Positions 44,060 to 55,465 of a DNA stretch of 64,000 nucleotides are shown in pieces; the first letter of the stretch is position 1; the number at the start of each line of letters is the position of its first letter. A program made the translations under genes and the position numbers. Under the pieces are notes generated by a model that searched no databases, was not told the origin of the DNA, and saw only the letters and a program-made list of their open reading frames with translations. This stretch comes from Plutella xylostella (Eukaryota > Arthropoda > Insecta > Lepidoptera > Plutellidae), in NCBI RefSeq assembly GCF_932276165.1, contig NC_063983.1, forward strand, positions 8,191,501-8,255,500, in the 5' to 3' direction.

Positions 44060-44460
44060 TTGTTTTTAACCGACTTCAAAAAAAGGAGGAGGTTCTCAAT
44101 TCGTCGGGATCTTTTTTTTTTTTTTTTTTTTATATATTTTTTTATGTATGTTCACCGATTACTCCGCCGTTTATGAACCGATTTTGAAAATTCTTTTTTT
44201 GTTGTATTGGGTTGAGCTCCCAGGTGGTCCCATTTTTTTTTCAGAATTTTATCTCACCCCCAAGGGTGGGTAAAGGGGTAAAAACAGGGTATGAATTTCC
44301 ATTTTGGGCACATATTAACCGATTCTAATGAAATTAAGAACGTAAATATAGTTCTTATAACAAAAAAATATGATGGTGACCTTGAGCTGATCTGATGATG
44401 GAAACGGAAGGCAGTCAGGGGAACTCCTCAACGGTATATAGCAACTACTTCGTGTTTAGG
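44060..44460. repeat. Dispersed repeat (AACCGACTTCAAAAAAGG family)
   Basis: It begins AACCGACTTCAAAAAAAGGA, then a run of about 20 T, then TTCACCGATTACTCCGCCGT and CACCCCCAAGGGTGGGTAAA. The same CCGACTTCAAAAAACC end recurs inside and after the neighbouring palindrome. It is a very common lepidopteran repeat, probably a non-autonomous DNA element. Confidence 0.6.
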
Positions 44461-44510
44461 CTTGAATGATTCGTATTGATTAGTAGGACTTTTTGGTATC
44501 ATTTGCACCT

Positions 44511-44916
44511 TACTTTTGATTGAAAATTATTACAAATAAACTAAAAACTATTAAATAAAATAATAATTAAAAAAATTAAAAAACCGACTTCAAAAAACCA
44601 CTAAAATGTAAGAAATAATTTAAGGCTTACACAAATTCTACTCGTATGAGACAGTACAAATATACCTAAGCAGGAACTGTTCTTTTTTGATGTTGGTGCG
44701 GTGACAAAGTAATCTGAAGAAATATGGCACCAACTTCAAAAAAGAACAGTTCCTGCTTAGGTATATTTGTACTGTCTCATACGAGTAGAATTTGTGTAAG
44801 CCTTAAATTATTTCTTACATTTTAGTGGTTTTTTGAAGTCGGTTTTTTAATTTTTTTAATTATTATTTTATTTAATAGTTTTTAGTTTATTTGTAATAAT
44901 TTTCAATCAAAAGTAA
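44511..44916. repeat. 400-bp near-perfect palindrome
   Basis: The left arm (44511-44700: TTACTTTTGATTG, AACCGACTTCAAAAAACCAC, CGTATGAGACAGTACAAATA, GGAACTGTTCTTTTTTG) is complementary to the right arm (about 44730-44916) with hardly a mismatch. Less than 40 bases separate the arms. The last 50 bases of the arm pattern are repeated once more at 44917-44966. Confidence 0.85.
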
Positions 44917-46280
44917 CCTTAAATTATTTCTTACATTTTAGTGGTTTTTTGAAGTCGGTTTTTTATATCACACATAAAAAGTTTTAAGGAAGTAATTATG
45001 TATGTCTGTAATAATAAATCAAAGTGAGTGCATTAATTAATATGTAACAAACACGATAATAATAAAAAGGGTAAACTAAGTGAGCAAAATAAAAATATTG
45101 ATCTTAGTTATTTTTAAATTTAATAAAAATTGCAATAACAAAACAGTAATTATTTACTATTTGATACAATACATAGGTACCAAAGTTAGTCTTAAATTAT
45201 TTGACTTACTTAAGTACCGAGGTATATTTTGAGTAAGTACCATCGTAACATTAACCATACTTATATTACCTACGAAACTGTTTTCTATAATTTACCTATT
45301 CATAGGTAAAACTTATTGCTTTTACATCTTAAATATTCGGTATAAATGTACCGAATATTGTAATAACTATGTCTAGTGAATATGTATTACAGTTGGTAAT
45401 GAAAACATACCTACAAATTATTGTTGGTATTTAAATCATAAATTTCATGATTCTTTCATAAAATTATAAACTAAAAAGCCCATTTTATTTCTAACATTGG
45501 TATTACAATTCACACAATTATAAGATACCTATATATAATTTTTGAATCATTTAAAATTATAAAACAACTAATCTAAGGTGATCTTACTTTCGGCCGCGTA
45601 TGTACGAAACCAGAGGCACTTTCTTGTGATGGCTACGTAAGTAGATACATTTTTATTTACTGGAAGCATTTTGGAAGTCCATTCCATAATTATTAAATTT
45701 ATTTTCGTGGTGGTTAATTTGAATACACTTTCTCTAGTGTACTTAATTAAATATTGGCTTAATTCATAATTATTTTTATAACAGAAAATCGTTCAGGCGG
45801 TATAATTTTCAAAGTTTACCTGTGCAGCGCTTGAAACTTCATAATTTTATAGGCACATAAAATATAAATATTTCTTAGTCGCTCTACGTGTAGGTACATT
45901 TCTAAAACTAAGTACTATTAAACATTTATATTACATAAGCTAATCCGCTTAATAGATTGGTTTTCTATTTAAATATACATTTAATAAAGGCAAATGCATA
46001 ACCACATAGGTAAATTTACAAGACAGCAGAATGTCATCTAAAGCTGGGTCCACATTTGTAGCCATTTCGCGTAGACTCGGTCATGATTGCTTGATTTACG
46101 CAATATTTATTAGAATATTTGTCTCCAAACTAGCGATCCTTAAACGCGAACACTGAGAAAAACGAGAATACTACAAATGTGGATCTGGCTTTAGTAAGTC
46201 TCAGCTCAATAAGGAAACACGACTAATTTTCCTGGCAATCTTCCATTTCGTGAATTTACCTATATACAATTCAGTAATTA

Positions 46281-46392
46281 AAGCCCAACTAGAAAAATAA
46301 GAAACCAGGATACCCCCAAGATTGGAGACACAATCTTGGGGGTATAACAACTCTGAAATTACATGGGGTGTCTTAAATTTCTAGTAGGGCTT
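46281..46392. repeat. Small MITE with central hairpin
   Basis: The ends AAGCCCAACTAGAAA and TTTCTAGTAGGGCTT are inverted repeats with one mismatch. The centre holds a perfect 14-bp stem (ATACCCCCAAGATT, loop GGAGACAC) at 46310-46345. Confidence 0.6.
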
Positions 46393-46571
46393 ATGATCTC
46401 TCTGTTGACATTGCAGAACATTCCATATCTTTCACGAATACACTATGGTGTATTTTGTTTGGGAAGACATCTCAGAAGAGGTTTCTCAAGTGGATGCTAC
46501 CCTTTTTTAACAAGCCGTCTTCCAAGAGGCCTTCCCAAATTAAATACACTGTAATACAGATGAAAAAGTAA

Positions 46572-46668
46572 GTCGGGCACTGGAAGGCACCTAAAATTTT
46601 CAAGTTTTAAAATTTTACTCCAATTAGACTGAGCTGAACTTACAAATTTAAAGTACTTAGTGCCCGAC
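46572..46668. repeat. Small inverted-repeat element
   Basis: GTCGGGCACT and AGTGCCCGAC bound 97 bases of AT-rich DNA. The terminal repeat is short and there is no sure target duplication. Confidence 0.45.
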
Positions 46669-48728
46669 GTATTTTTCAATCCTGTTAAAGAATTGTTATT
46701 GCATATTTGAGCGGCATAAAATATTAATAGTGAACTCCAAATTAAAAATAACAATACATAATTATTTCTGAACAGTCTTGATATTTTTTTCCTTCATAAC
46801 ATGCTTTATAACGTTTTTCAAATGTGTTTATAGCACCAATGTTTGGTGTTATTTGCGAGTTTTACTATATCTACTACTAGTCCATAGTGTTTTTTCATAT
46901 AGAGTGGAATTATATCAGTTAACTGCCCCTCGTTGGCAGGGCAATAACATACTGCACAACTTTTAATATGGAACCAACTCTGAAATGGTGAAAAAAAACA
47001 GCTGCTCCATACATTACATAATTATGTTTACGTATTTAACCTTGGTGTAGACTGTTCTTTTTATTAATTACTATTTCAGAGTGGTTCTGAAAAGAAAAGT
47101 TAATCAGTATGAAAATGTCACCCTATATGTTTTAACATAAATTCAGTTTACCTAATAGTTATAACATAGGTACTTGCACACAATGCAATGATTTGGCCAT
47201 ACAATCACGGTACTTAGGTACTCTAGAACTAACAATAATTTTTACTAAAATTATTTGAGAATTATCCGTAAATTATTATGCTTTCATGAATGTAACTTAA
47301 CATACTGCCATCAAAAACACTTTTTTTTTCAATTGTATTTTTTTAACTTAACAATCTTTATTTTGGTTTAATTCAGGCCAAAGTAGTATGATTATAGACT
47401 TGATTATAAGCATTATTACATGGAAAGTAAAATAATAAGCTGTTTGTATGAGTTTAAGGGTAATCCGAAAAGTGCCTGTCGATTGGCTATAAATATGGCG
47501 CTGTTAGTTTATCGACGTCGATAATAGACCCGCGCCGCGTATGCTGACATGGAAAGTTCGACAGCATGTTTACATTGAAGAAACATGAAACATCAGTTGG
47601 CACCTTAATATGTCTTAAGATTGGTGAAATATTTTAATAAATTTCTTATGAATCCACTATTACATTGTATTATAATTATAAAACTTCATTTATAAACAAA
47701 TTCCATCAAAACAAATCATAAGACGTGACTTACACTATATCTAACAGTTCATATATTAGCATTTTTTTAAATAATATTCTTTCTCATTTTGTCACTAAGC
47801 TCACTACACTTCATGAGGTCCATTGAGGAATACCTTTGTATTATAATAGTAGCCGGGTCTCACTGTGTAGGGGGAATTTGTCAAAGGACAGTGAATTATG
47901 AAAACTTTGTAACAGTTTTACATTTGAGTCATTTTACTCATTACAATAAATATTTATATTAATTTATACTTAATCCCAATATATTTCATAAAAAAGCTAT
48001 AAGTGGGTATGTTAATTCAGAGGTTTTCCACTCAGGACCAGAGTATATGTAATATTATGTGTAACTTATTCCATGGCTAGCATTTTAATAATATAGACAT
48101 TCTGCATACTACATAAGTAAACAGGTTACTTTTTATATATTACTTAAATTGCCTACATTATTGCAGTATTTCTCAATTTCAATATAATTTTAAATATAAT
48201 TGGTCATCTTTTATCTTTACATTTCAGAAATTACAAATTTATCAACATATTAATGGGGATTGTATTGTAATTTTTGCTATATTTTGTTTCACATAAATAG
48301 TCCACAGACGGAGTGCTTATTACCTGTTATTGTGAAAAGCTGTAATAGTGGACTTTTTATGTGAAATATGTTACACACTATGTAATTTAATAAGTCACTT
48401 CTTTGAGTTATTGACAGTCTTTTCTGTTTTGACAACAGTACCCGTATCATGAAAATTCGAGCTAACGAATAGAATCGAATGCGAGTGCGACTATTGTCAA
48501 CTTGACAGCACTTTCGAACACTTTTTACCTTTCGAATGAGTTTCGAAAAGAATGACCACAGAGTACATAATATTATTCTGACAATGACCTATGGAATGAT
48601 AGCTGTCAAACTTTCGCAAATCTATACACCGCCATTTTGTTGTTGACAGGTTGACAGCACTTTCGAATAGACTATCGAATAGAATATGCTGCGGTTTTTC
48701 GTAATACGGGTACAGGTTTAGGTGCGGA

Positions 48729-49547
48729 TCATTTCTTCTTTCTGTCCTGCGTACACTTGGGACAGTACCACTTGCCTTTTGGCTTAATTTTGAGGTCAAC
48801 ACATGCAAAGTGGAACCACTCTATAGGACAGTCAGGATTGTCACACCCAATCATCTCACCGTAAGACACTTGATGGCAAAGGCAATAGGTTGGCTCATTA
48901 GGGTCCACAGGCATATCTAGCACGTCACTGGGGTGGGCCATTCCCGCTACAGAGTCTAAATCAGCATTCTCCTCCTGCTCAATCACTGCATTTGCTATTG
49001 AATTGGCTCCCTTGCGAGATGTCTTCTTCTTCTTGACTACTGTAGTGACAGTGTCATCCTCGCTGGAAGCACCAGCTCTCTTCTTTTTGCTAGCTGTAGC
49101 AGCTGACTTTTCATTGCCTTTGTGCCTCTTTCGGCCTTTCTTCACAGTGGTGCTGGCCGTCTCCTGCTCGGCGGCGGCCTGCTGGGCGGCGCGGGCACTC
49201 ATCACTTTCTCCTGTATCTCGGACTCGAACCGCGCAAGGTCGGAGTCAAGGCGACGGATATGTTTATCTACTAACTCATAAGTCTGGATTGCGAGTTGCA
49301 CTTTGTCGTCGCCATACTCCTTGGCCTTGTTGAACAAACCTTGGATCGTATTTACCTTCTCTTTCTTCTCTTCCTCATCCATTTTGGGAATATTCGGGAG
49401 CAATTCGTCTGCCATAAGGTCAATGGTTCTCATGAGCCCGTGCGCGCGGTCGTCCAGGTCCCGCATCAGTTTGAAGTTCCGCTGCAGCTCTATCGGCAGG
49501 TGCTGGAGACTGTCAAGGTAATGCTCCAAGTACAGGGCTGAAGTCAT
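48729..49547 (-). CDS. ING5: ING4/ING5-like PHD-finger chromatin reader
   Basis: The product is 272 residues from MTSALYLEHYLDSLQHLPI. An in-frame ATG 17 codons upstream (49598) gives an unlikely extension, because the family starts at the YLEHYLDS motif. The N-terminal ING domain (residues 1-105) has LQRNFKLMRDLD, VQLAIQTYELVDKHIRRLD and DLARFE. Two basic clusters follow (KKGRKRHKGNEK, VVKKKKTSRKG), which are nuclear localisation signals. The C-terminal C4HC3 PHD finger is CLCHQVSYGEMIGCDNPDC, then EWFHFACVDLKIKPKGKWYC and PKC. ING4/5 bind H3K4me3 through the PHD finger and belong to MYST acetyltransferase complexes. The gene has no intron, whereas vertebrate ING4/ING5 have several. The frame is undamaged, so it is either an intron-poor native gene or an intact retrogene. 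I cannot separate ING4 from ING5. Confidence 0.92.
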   Translation of the reverse strand: MTSALYLEHYLDSLQHLPIELQRNFKLMRDLDDRAHGLMRTIDLMADELLPNIPKMDEEEKKEKVNTIQGLFNKAKEYGDDKVQLAIQTYELVDKHIRRLDSDLARFESEIQEKVMSARAAQQAAAEQETASTTVKKGRKRHKGNEKSAATASKKKRAGASSEDDTVTTVVKKKKTSRKGANSIANAVIEQEENADLDSVAGMAHPSDVLDMPVDPNEPTYCLCHQVSYGEMIGCDNPDCPIEWFHFACVDLKIKPKGKWYCPKCTQDRKKK

Positions 49548-49599
49548 GGTGAAATGTTTTGTAATAACGACTCTCACTAAAACGAAAGAACTTTCCACC

Positions 49600-50600
49600 A
49601 GAATAAAACGAGTTAAAAGAAATGATATGAACTAACTCGAATAACATAAGTAAATCACATTATCAGGGTATTTTAAGTGAACTCATTCAAATTATTCTCA
49701 CACCAAATTTAGGACAAAAATTAAGAACAAGTGACAATTTTTACAATCAAATCAATTTTTTTCCAATGGCGAGTGAAGCGCGGGGAGTTAACGTTCCAAG
49801 TTTAACAATTACAATATATAACGCCGTTTTTTTATTTTTATTTATTGATTTGACAGTACTTTTATTAATTTATATCAATATAAACAGATATCATTAAAAA
49901 TTTCAAATATGAATTACGGATAAGAAGAACCATTTGAGTGATTTAGTAGTTATGTTCAGATTATTTATTTGAGTGAAATGGAATACATGGCTTCACGTTT
50001 CATTTCACTGTAATATTTATTCAAAGTTTAATGTTCACGTACAATGCATTGCAAACACCGGAACGTGTAGGTTTTGTTAAAATCACAGAATAATACGTAG
50101 TTACTGTGGTTGTCTTCCCCATAAGATTATTATTCTGGGGCAGTATCTCTATTTAGTCTGTGTTCTGGGGTCGTAAAAGAATAGGGGTATAATGGGATAG
50201 CGCCTCCACTCCGATCAGTAGTGGTAGTTTCAGTAGTTTGTAGTTGGTCTGAGACTCCGATACAGCCGGGCTATTATCTAACTCGGTTGTCAAACTAACT
50301 AATGTGACCTTTTCATTATAGTCTGTTTTTTTTATCTCAGATACTAATTCTGAACGGTTCATCAACAGTCGATTGTCCCGACCCGATTTATTTTCTGTAT
50401 GCGACCCGACGTATTGGTCTATTATAGGCAGGACAACACTGCTGATGAACCGTTTAGAATCTAGTATCTGAGATAAACAAACATACTTAAGAGAAGTACC
50501 TACTTATGTTCCTTGCATGTGGCGCTGCACACATATAACTCATATTGTTGTACAACTTAGTTCGATGAATGCAGCCACTGAGGAAAAAAACACTACGTTA
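49600..50600. other. 5' flank of the ING-like gene
   Basis: AT-rich DNA. A partly inverted pair (ATCAGCAGTGTTGTCC-like at 50420-50470 against ATCAACAGTCGATTGTCC at 50355-50390, with AGATACTAATTCTGAACGGTT) suggests a degraded foldback element near 50330-50475. No gene is seen. Confidence 0.4.
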
Positions 50601-50618
50601 TAGTGCAGCGACAGAATA

Positions 50619-50912
50619 GACGCATTTTTCCTGAAATAAAAATGACATATTATGTATCTAGCCTATCTGAAACCTAGTTAAACATTGGAGATATGGCGTT
50701 TCGACTTTCTCCGTGTTCGGCATCATAAGGGTCACAGTGACAGTTAAATAAAGTCAATTTTTCTCTCCACCTTTAGTTTGCAAGGTGCGGGTGCCTATAT
50801 AAATAGAGTGAGTCGCCCGCGCCCCTCAGTTGTAATATCACCATGCAGAAATGACTAGGTTTCAGATAGGCTAGATACATAATATGTCATTTTTATTTCA
50901 GGAAAAATGCGT
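50619..50912 (+). repeat. Foldback segment with TATA-initiator promoter (LTR-like U3)
   Basis: Outer arms GACGCATTTTTCCTGAAATA...GAAACCTAGT (50619-50678) and their complement (50851-50912) enclose a U3-like sequence. It has CTATATAAATAGAGTGAGTC, and CCCCTCAGTTG as initiator about 30 bases on. The U3-like part matches, inverted, 55290-55465. The TG-start form (TGTAGTCTGAGCC) at 50926 and 55465 suggests fragments of a retroelement terminal repeat. Confidence 0.6.
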
Positions 50913-53697
50913 CTATTATGTAGTCTGAGCCTATCTGAAACCTAGTTAAACATTGTGAGATGTGTTTATTATCGCATGGTGGAGAGAAAACCAACTGTGA
51001 CCCATAAGCTACTGATGAGTATATCAGTAGAGAAATATTTGAATCTATAAATTTATAATGCATAGATTTCTAGGTAATAGATATACTAAAAAGAAAGGTA
51101 TAAGTATACATAAGACTTAAGTACTTCCTTATTATTCCTGACTTTTCAGAAAGTTATGGAAGGTATGTACCTATACATATAGGTAGGTATTTATACATAT
51201 GGATACACACAGTGCCTCTTCGAAAGCAATACTTATAAGTAATTATTGATCAAAATCTTGTTATTGTCAAGGCAATATTTTTAACATACACTAGCCGAAT
51301 GGATGGAACCAGTGAAATACTTTGCAACAATATTTAAAAGCTGTAAAGTGTAGAATATCGATCCAGGCCGCTGGGGCTCAGGTCAGCACATGCTGACTAG
51401 GGTATGTAATTCTGGACTGACCTCAGAAATGCAGCAGCCGACCCTGGAGCCTCGTGGACCTGCTCAGTCAGCCCCGTACGACGACACGGCCTGCAACACC
51501 TGGCGCGGCATCTAGTCCTTGGAACGAGGAGTGGTGCTTGAAGGGAAGATAATTTTACTAAATATCTCAGCCTCATCAGCTACTGGAAAAGATTAGATGA
51601 AGGCTGTGACACTGGCGGATAACTAAGTATTCAGTTTTTCAAAACATGATGCAGGTATCTATATTCATATTCTAGATTGACAAGTAACACACAGTCTAAT
51701 TTTGTATTCTAACTAACTCGGCGGTTAACGAGTTCCTGTGCAGTCCTACTAGGAAGGAAAGTTATTTTATAAGCCTTTGCACCGATTTTGTGGGCTACTA
51801 TCATTCTGTATCATCATGTGTGAATATTATGAGCTCTGGCAGCATTCCTTGGTAGATGACATCAATTAATAAAGATTGATTAACACAACAATAACAATTA
51901 TATTAGGTAGTTGATAAATGAAACCCGACTAACATGTCTTAACTGGGTAAGTAAATGATCAGTCATGCCACCAGGATAAGTAAAATGTTCAGTACTTCAT
52001 ATGAAAAACATTAACAAGGTCACCTTTAGGTAGGTTCGTCAACACTAAGGGCACGTCTCGGCCAAAACCTTAAGGCTTCGCCTTGTTGCAACTTGAAAGG
52101 TACGTAGGTAGGTACCCACTTACATTGTTGTAGGTTCGATTTTGAAACCATTAAGTCGACCTAGATAAAACAAAATAAAATAGCTCGATTAAATAAAGAT
52201 GGTACGTAAAGATGTTAGTTGTACCTGATCAGACCTGATGCAACGACAGCCAACATAGACTCTCTAAGCTGTGGAAGCAACAATCATGGTGGCGGGAACA
52301 TGGACAGTTGGACGAGCCACCTCGAGCCTGACTTATCAATCAGAACTGATAGTTCGCCAACAGCAGATAGCTTGCGGCTATCTATAGGTAAACTTAGGTA
52401 GTTAGCTATACCCAAGAAAAAGTCCTTGGACATCGATATGACAGTGGAAAGGCGAATAACTGTGACACTCTTTAAAACAAAAAGGTTTGTTGTTGTTGTC
52501 CAGCTAAGGAAGGTTACCTACTTCAGCGACCGTATTGCATTCTGAAAGAACTGCGAAGAGTTAATATTATGACTAATAATTATTACTTATTTAGAAAGTT
52601 TTCCGCAAACTCTAATAAATCAAGCAGCTACCACGTCACCGCTGCCCGGTTATAACTCTGTACTAGCTTAGTAGATATATATACCAGTTCTAGCCTTCAG
52701 CTAGAGGTCAGAGAGCTCCTAAATGAGATGCGAGTACGAGCATGACACAAGTAATTTTTTACTTGGTAAGTAACTAGTTACGTAACTAACTGAAAGATCC
52801 ATAAAACAGATTACTCAAAATGGATTTGTGAAAACGGCACGTCTGCATCTTAACCAGTCAGTCTAAGTAGTTTCAGCAGATACAGTGTTGAAAAATAGTT
52901 ATGAAACGTTTGCGCCAGAATCGAATTAAAAATACATTTTCATTAGAGAAGCCGTTTAGGCATGAATAGGTACTTTCACCCTTTGAATTGTGCTCCAAAT
53001 GATGACCTTCGAAATTCATAGAAATTTAATGACGACTGCAATTGTTTATTATCTAGCCCAGTAAATTGAGTTGGGCTACGGCTACACGTGATGTGATACA
53101 CAGTACACAGTAGGTATATGCATGTTCCCAGAATAGTGGAAGTTATAATTTTACCAAAAGGTAGTCGTCTCGTGCAAGAGCACCGTTACTCGATTTATTC
53201 GATACACAACTAGTAGACAGCTGCTGCGTAGGAGGTTCACGCATTTTTCAACAAAGAGCTCGGACACACACTCACAATCCACTGGGACTTAAGGAAGACA
53301 GCTTATATGGTGTCACTCAGAAACCGCGATGACACTCTGATCATGATCACCCGACAGTAGGATCATAATAAATTCGGTAACTTGTGAAGCGGTATGGTAT
53401 AGCAACAGCGACTTTCACGAAATCAGGAATTAGCTCAGTGCTTTCAGGTTGAACACTCGCCCGTGGGATTCACTTTGCTCACAGCCGAGAAAAGAAAAGA
53501 CTCAAAGCTGGAATCTGCCGATGTGTCATGACACTTAAGATAGTGTCTGGGGAGTCACTTTATATGACGAAAAACGAACTTTCAGTGCACTGCGGCGCGA
53601 GCCGCTCTATCTGTTTGTATGTATTAAACGTGCCGATTGCACGACAGCTCTCGTTCGTTCGTTTCTCATCAGTATAGAGTAACGCTCCTGTACTTAC

Positions 53698-53785
53698 CGT
53701 GCGTCACCATTCCGATGAGCAGTCCAATGATCTTTAGGCAGTTTAGAACAAAAGCTGCATTAGACAGTTTCTTCAGCAGAGACAT
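53698..53785 (-). CDS. Candidate first coding exon with signal anchor
   Basis: The ATG at 53783-53785 opens MSLLKKLSNAAFVLNCLKII and GLLIGMVTH, a basic N-terminus followed by a hydrophobic stretch that could be a signal peptide or first membrane span. It ends in phase 1 at a strong donor (GTAAGT). No following exon with matching phase and recognisable homology was found to the left, so the gene is not identified. A decayed copy lies at 53815-53893. It may be a real small-membrane-protein gene or a relic. Confidence 0.35.
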
Positions 53786-53814
53786 CGAAATAAAAAATTG
53801 ATTGCACAACTATC

Positions 53815-53893
53815 CCCAGGAGCAGTCTACAGGTCACTTTGGGCAGTTCAGAAGAAAGCTGCTTTAATAGAATACCCTACCTTAGCGGAGGCA
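53815..53893 (-). pseudogene. Decayed copy of the 53698-53785 exon
   Basis: On the minus strand GATGCCTCCGCTAAGG, AAAGCAGCTTTCTTCTGAAC, TGCCCAAAGTGACC and GACTGCTCCTGGGGATAG follow the order of the intact exon (GATGTCTCTGCTGAAG, ATGCAGCTTTTGTTCTAAAC, TGCCTAAAGATC, GACTGCTCATCGGAATGG). Small insertions and an in-frame stop make it non-coding. Confidence 0.6.
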
Positions 53894-54245
53894 TCAAATT
53901 GAAGTGCTATAACACTTTTAGAAGCGGTGCACGTTACCCGATTTGTCGTCATCCATGCCGATGCGGCTACGGCGACTGCAGGTGGTTACTCAGGCTTCGT
54001 TGGTGTGCCCTTGTATGGCTAACATGACCAACCTTGGCAGTAAACGTTCGTCTGCATATGCCAAAATCACTGATGAATAGCGCACGTTACTCGATACCTT
54101 CTAAATAAGTCACTCATAATGATGGCTGATGATGATGATGACCGTGCTAGCAATAGTGCAGGCGGTTCCACTGAGCATAAAATCTCTTCCCAGACAGGGG
54201 GCGTTTCGATCTGGCAACCAGAACAGGAGTGCCAGGTGTGCGCAG

Positions 54246-54560
54246 CGATGCAGGTGGGACAACACAGCCGCCAGGGCAGGAGTACATGGCTGGGTCTATG
54301 CAGCGATGCAGGTAGCACAAACAGGTGGCACAAAACGGTGGCCAGGGCCAGGACCGGGTGTACAGCCGCCAGGGCAGGAGTGCATGGCTGGGTCTATTCA
54401 GCGATGCAGGTACCACAAACCGGTGGCCAGGGCCAGGACCGGGTGTACGCTGCGATGCAGGTGGCACGAGACGGCGGCCAGCGCAGGAGCACAGGGCCGG
54501 GTGTATGCTGCGATGCAGGTGGCACGAACCGGTGGCCAGCGCGGGAGCACAGGGCCGGGT
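54246..54560. repeat. GC-rich minisatellite
   Basis: GCGATGCAGGTGGCACAAAC-type units start near 54246, 54306, 54402, 54452 and 54511, each followed by CGGTGGCCAGGGCCAGGACC or GCCGCCAGGGCAGGAG blocks. Unit length varies from about 50 to 96 bases. All three frames are open on both strands, so the long frames here are a composition effect. Confidence 0.75.
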
Positions 54561-55465
54561 GCAGGTTACACGAAACTTCAATTTCACCGAATCGGCCTGC
54601 CTACCCTCAGCGGGTAGGTACCGGCGGATCACATTACTCGCCGCACATGCCACAATGTCCCAACATACTGAAACTCGGAGCCACGTGCTTCCTGTAAAAA
54701 ATCCTATGACGGTCCTGGAAAGCTCCTCTTTGTAAAGCCTTACATAAGCTATAATCAAGTGCATTATTGTAATAGCAAAGTTTTTATCAACTGTTTTCTA
54801 AAAATATTAGAAATTGAGGGTAGAAAAATATATTTTTATTATTTTTTCCTGTATAAAATTAACATATGCTTTACTTAAAGCGGTCATTAATGTAAGTATC
54901 TAGCTCAAGCGCCACTAGTAGGACCGGAATATGTGATCAATCATCACCACGACTATTGAATCGGACCCTACTGCGTGGGATAAAAACCCCAAGCGCCGGA
55001 GCATTATGACCAGTGGCTGAGCTTTTAAAAGCAGTAAATAATAGCATTTTACTCACGGCTTACTCGTATCAACTCAAACCTTCGTTGCGAAATCCTCAGC
55101 AATGGCTGCGTGCGCAGCAGCCGGCAGGCCCCGCGCCGCCTGGTCCGCATCACGCTACAGCTCCCGGTAGCGAGGACTCCGCAAATTCAATATTATATTT
55201 TTCCCCGTCGGAGCGAAGCCGACGAGAACCGTGGCTACATAGAGCCATTTTGCCGAAGTGTTCACTTCAAAAATCAAAAACCAACTGAGGCGCGCGGGCG
55301 ACTCACTCTATTTATATAGGCACCCGCACCTTGCAAACTAAAGGTGGAGAGAAAAATTGACTTTATTTAACTGTCACTGTGACCCTTATGATGCCGAACA
55401 CGGAGAAAGTCGAAACGCCATATCTCCAATGTTTAACTAGGTTTCAGATAGGCTCAGACTACATA

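Larger units (their letters stand above)
43384..48728. other. Spacer between LDLRAP1-like and ING-like genes
   Basis: It contains the presumed promoter of the LDLRAP1-like gene near 43400-43620, a dispersed repeat with a 400-bp palindrome (44060-44966) and two small MITEs (46281-46392, 46572-46668). The remaining DNA is AT-rich and shows no coding signal. The 3'UTR of the ING-like gene must lie just left of 48729. Confidence 0.5.
50926..55465. other. Region bounded by inverted L TR-like ends
   Basis: Both ends carry TGTAGTCTGAGCCTATCTGA pointing inward, and the right arm (55290-55465, minus) continues through the TATA-initiator block. About 4.3 kb lies between. No polymerase or transposase frame is present. 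It contains one signal-anchor-like exon (53698-53785), a GC-rich minisatellite (54246-54560) and two exon-like open stretches on the plus strand with weak splice signals: 51429-51513 (MQQPTLEPRGPAQSAPYDD, then a stop) and 52232-52387 (TANIDSLSCGSNNHGGGNMD, donor GTAAAC). I could not assign the last two to any gene. Confidence 0.35.

Noticed and set aside
49548..49598. Start of the ING-like protein at the upstream ATG (49598)
   Set aside because: The 17 extra residues (MESSFVLVRVVITKHFT) are unlike the family, which begins just before YLEHYLDS.
54119..54764. Overlapping long frames on both strands (up to 205 codons)
   Set aside because: All frames are open because the minisatellite is GC-rich and lacks stop triplets; the peptide text is repetitive and frame-independent.
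50926..55465. An integrated DNA virus with inverted terminal repeats
   Set aside because: No structural or replication protein frame is present between the repeats; the ends look like retroelement LTR fragments.
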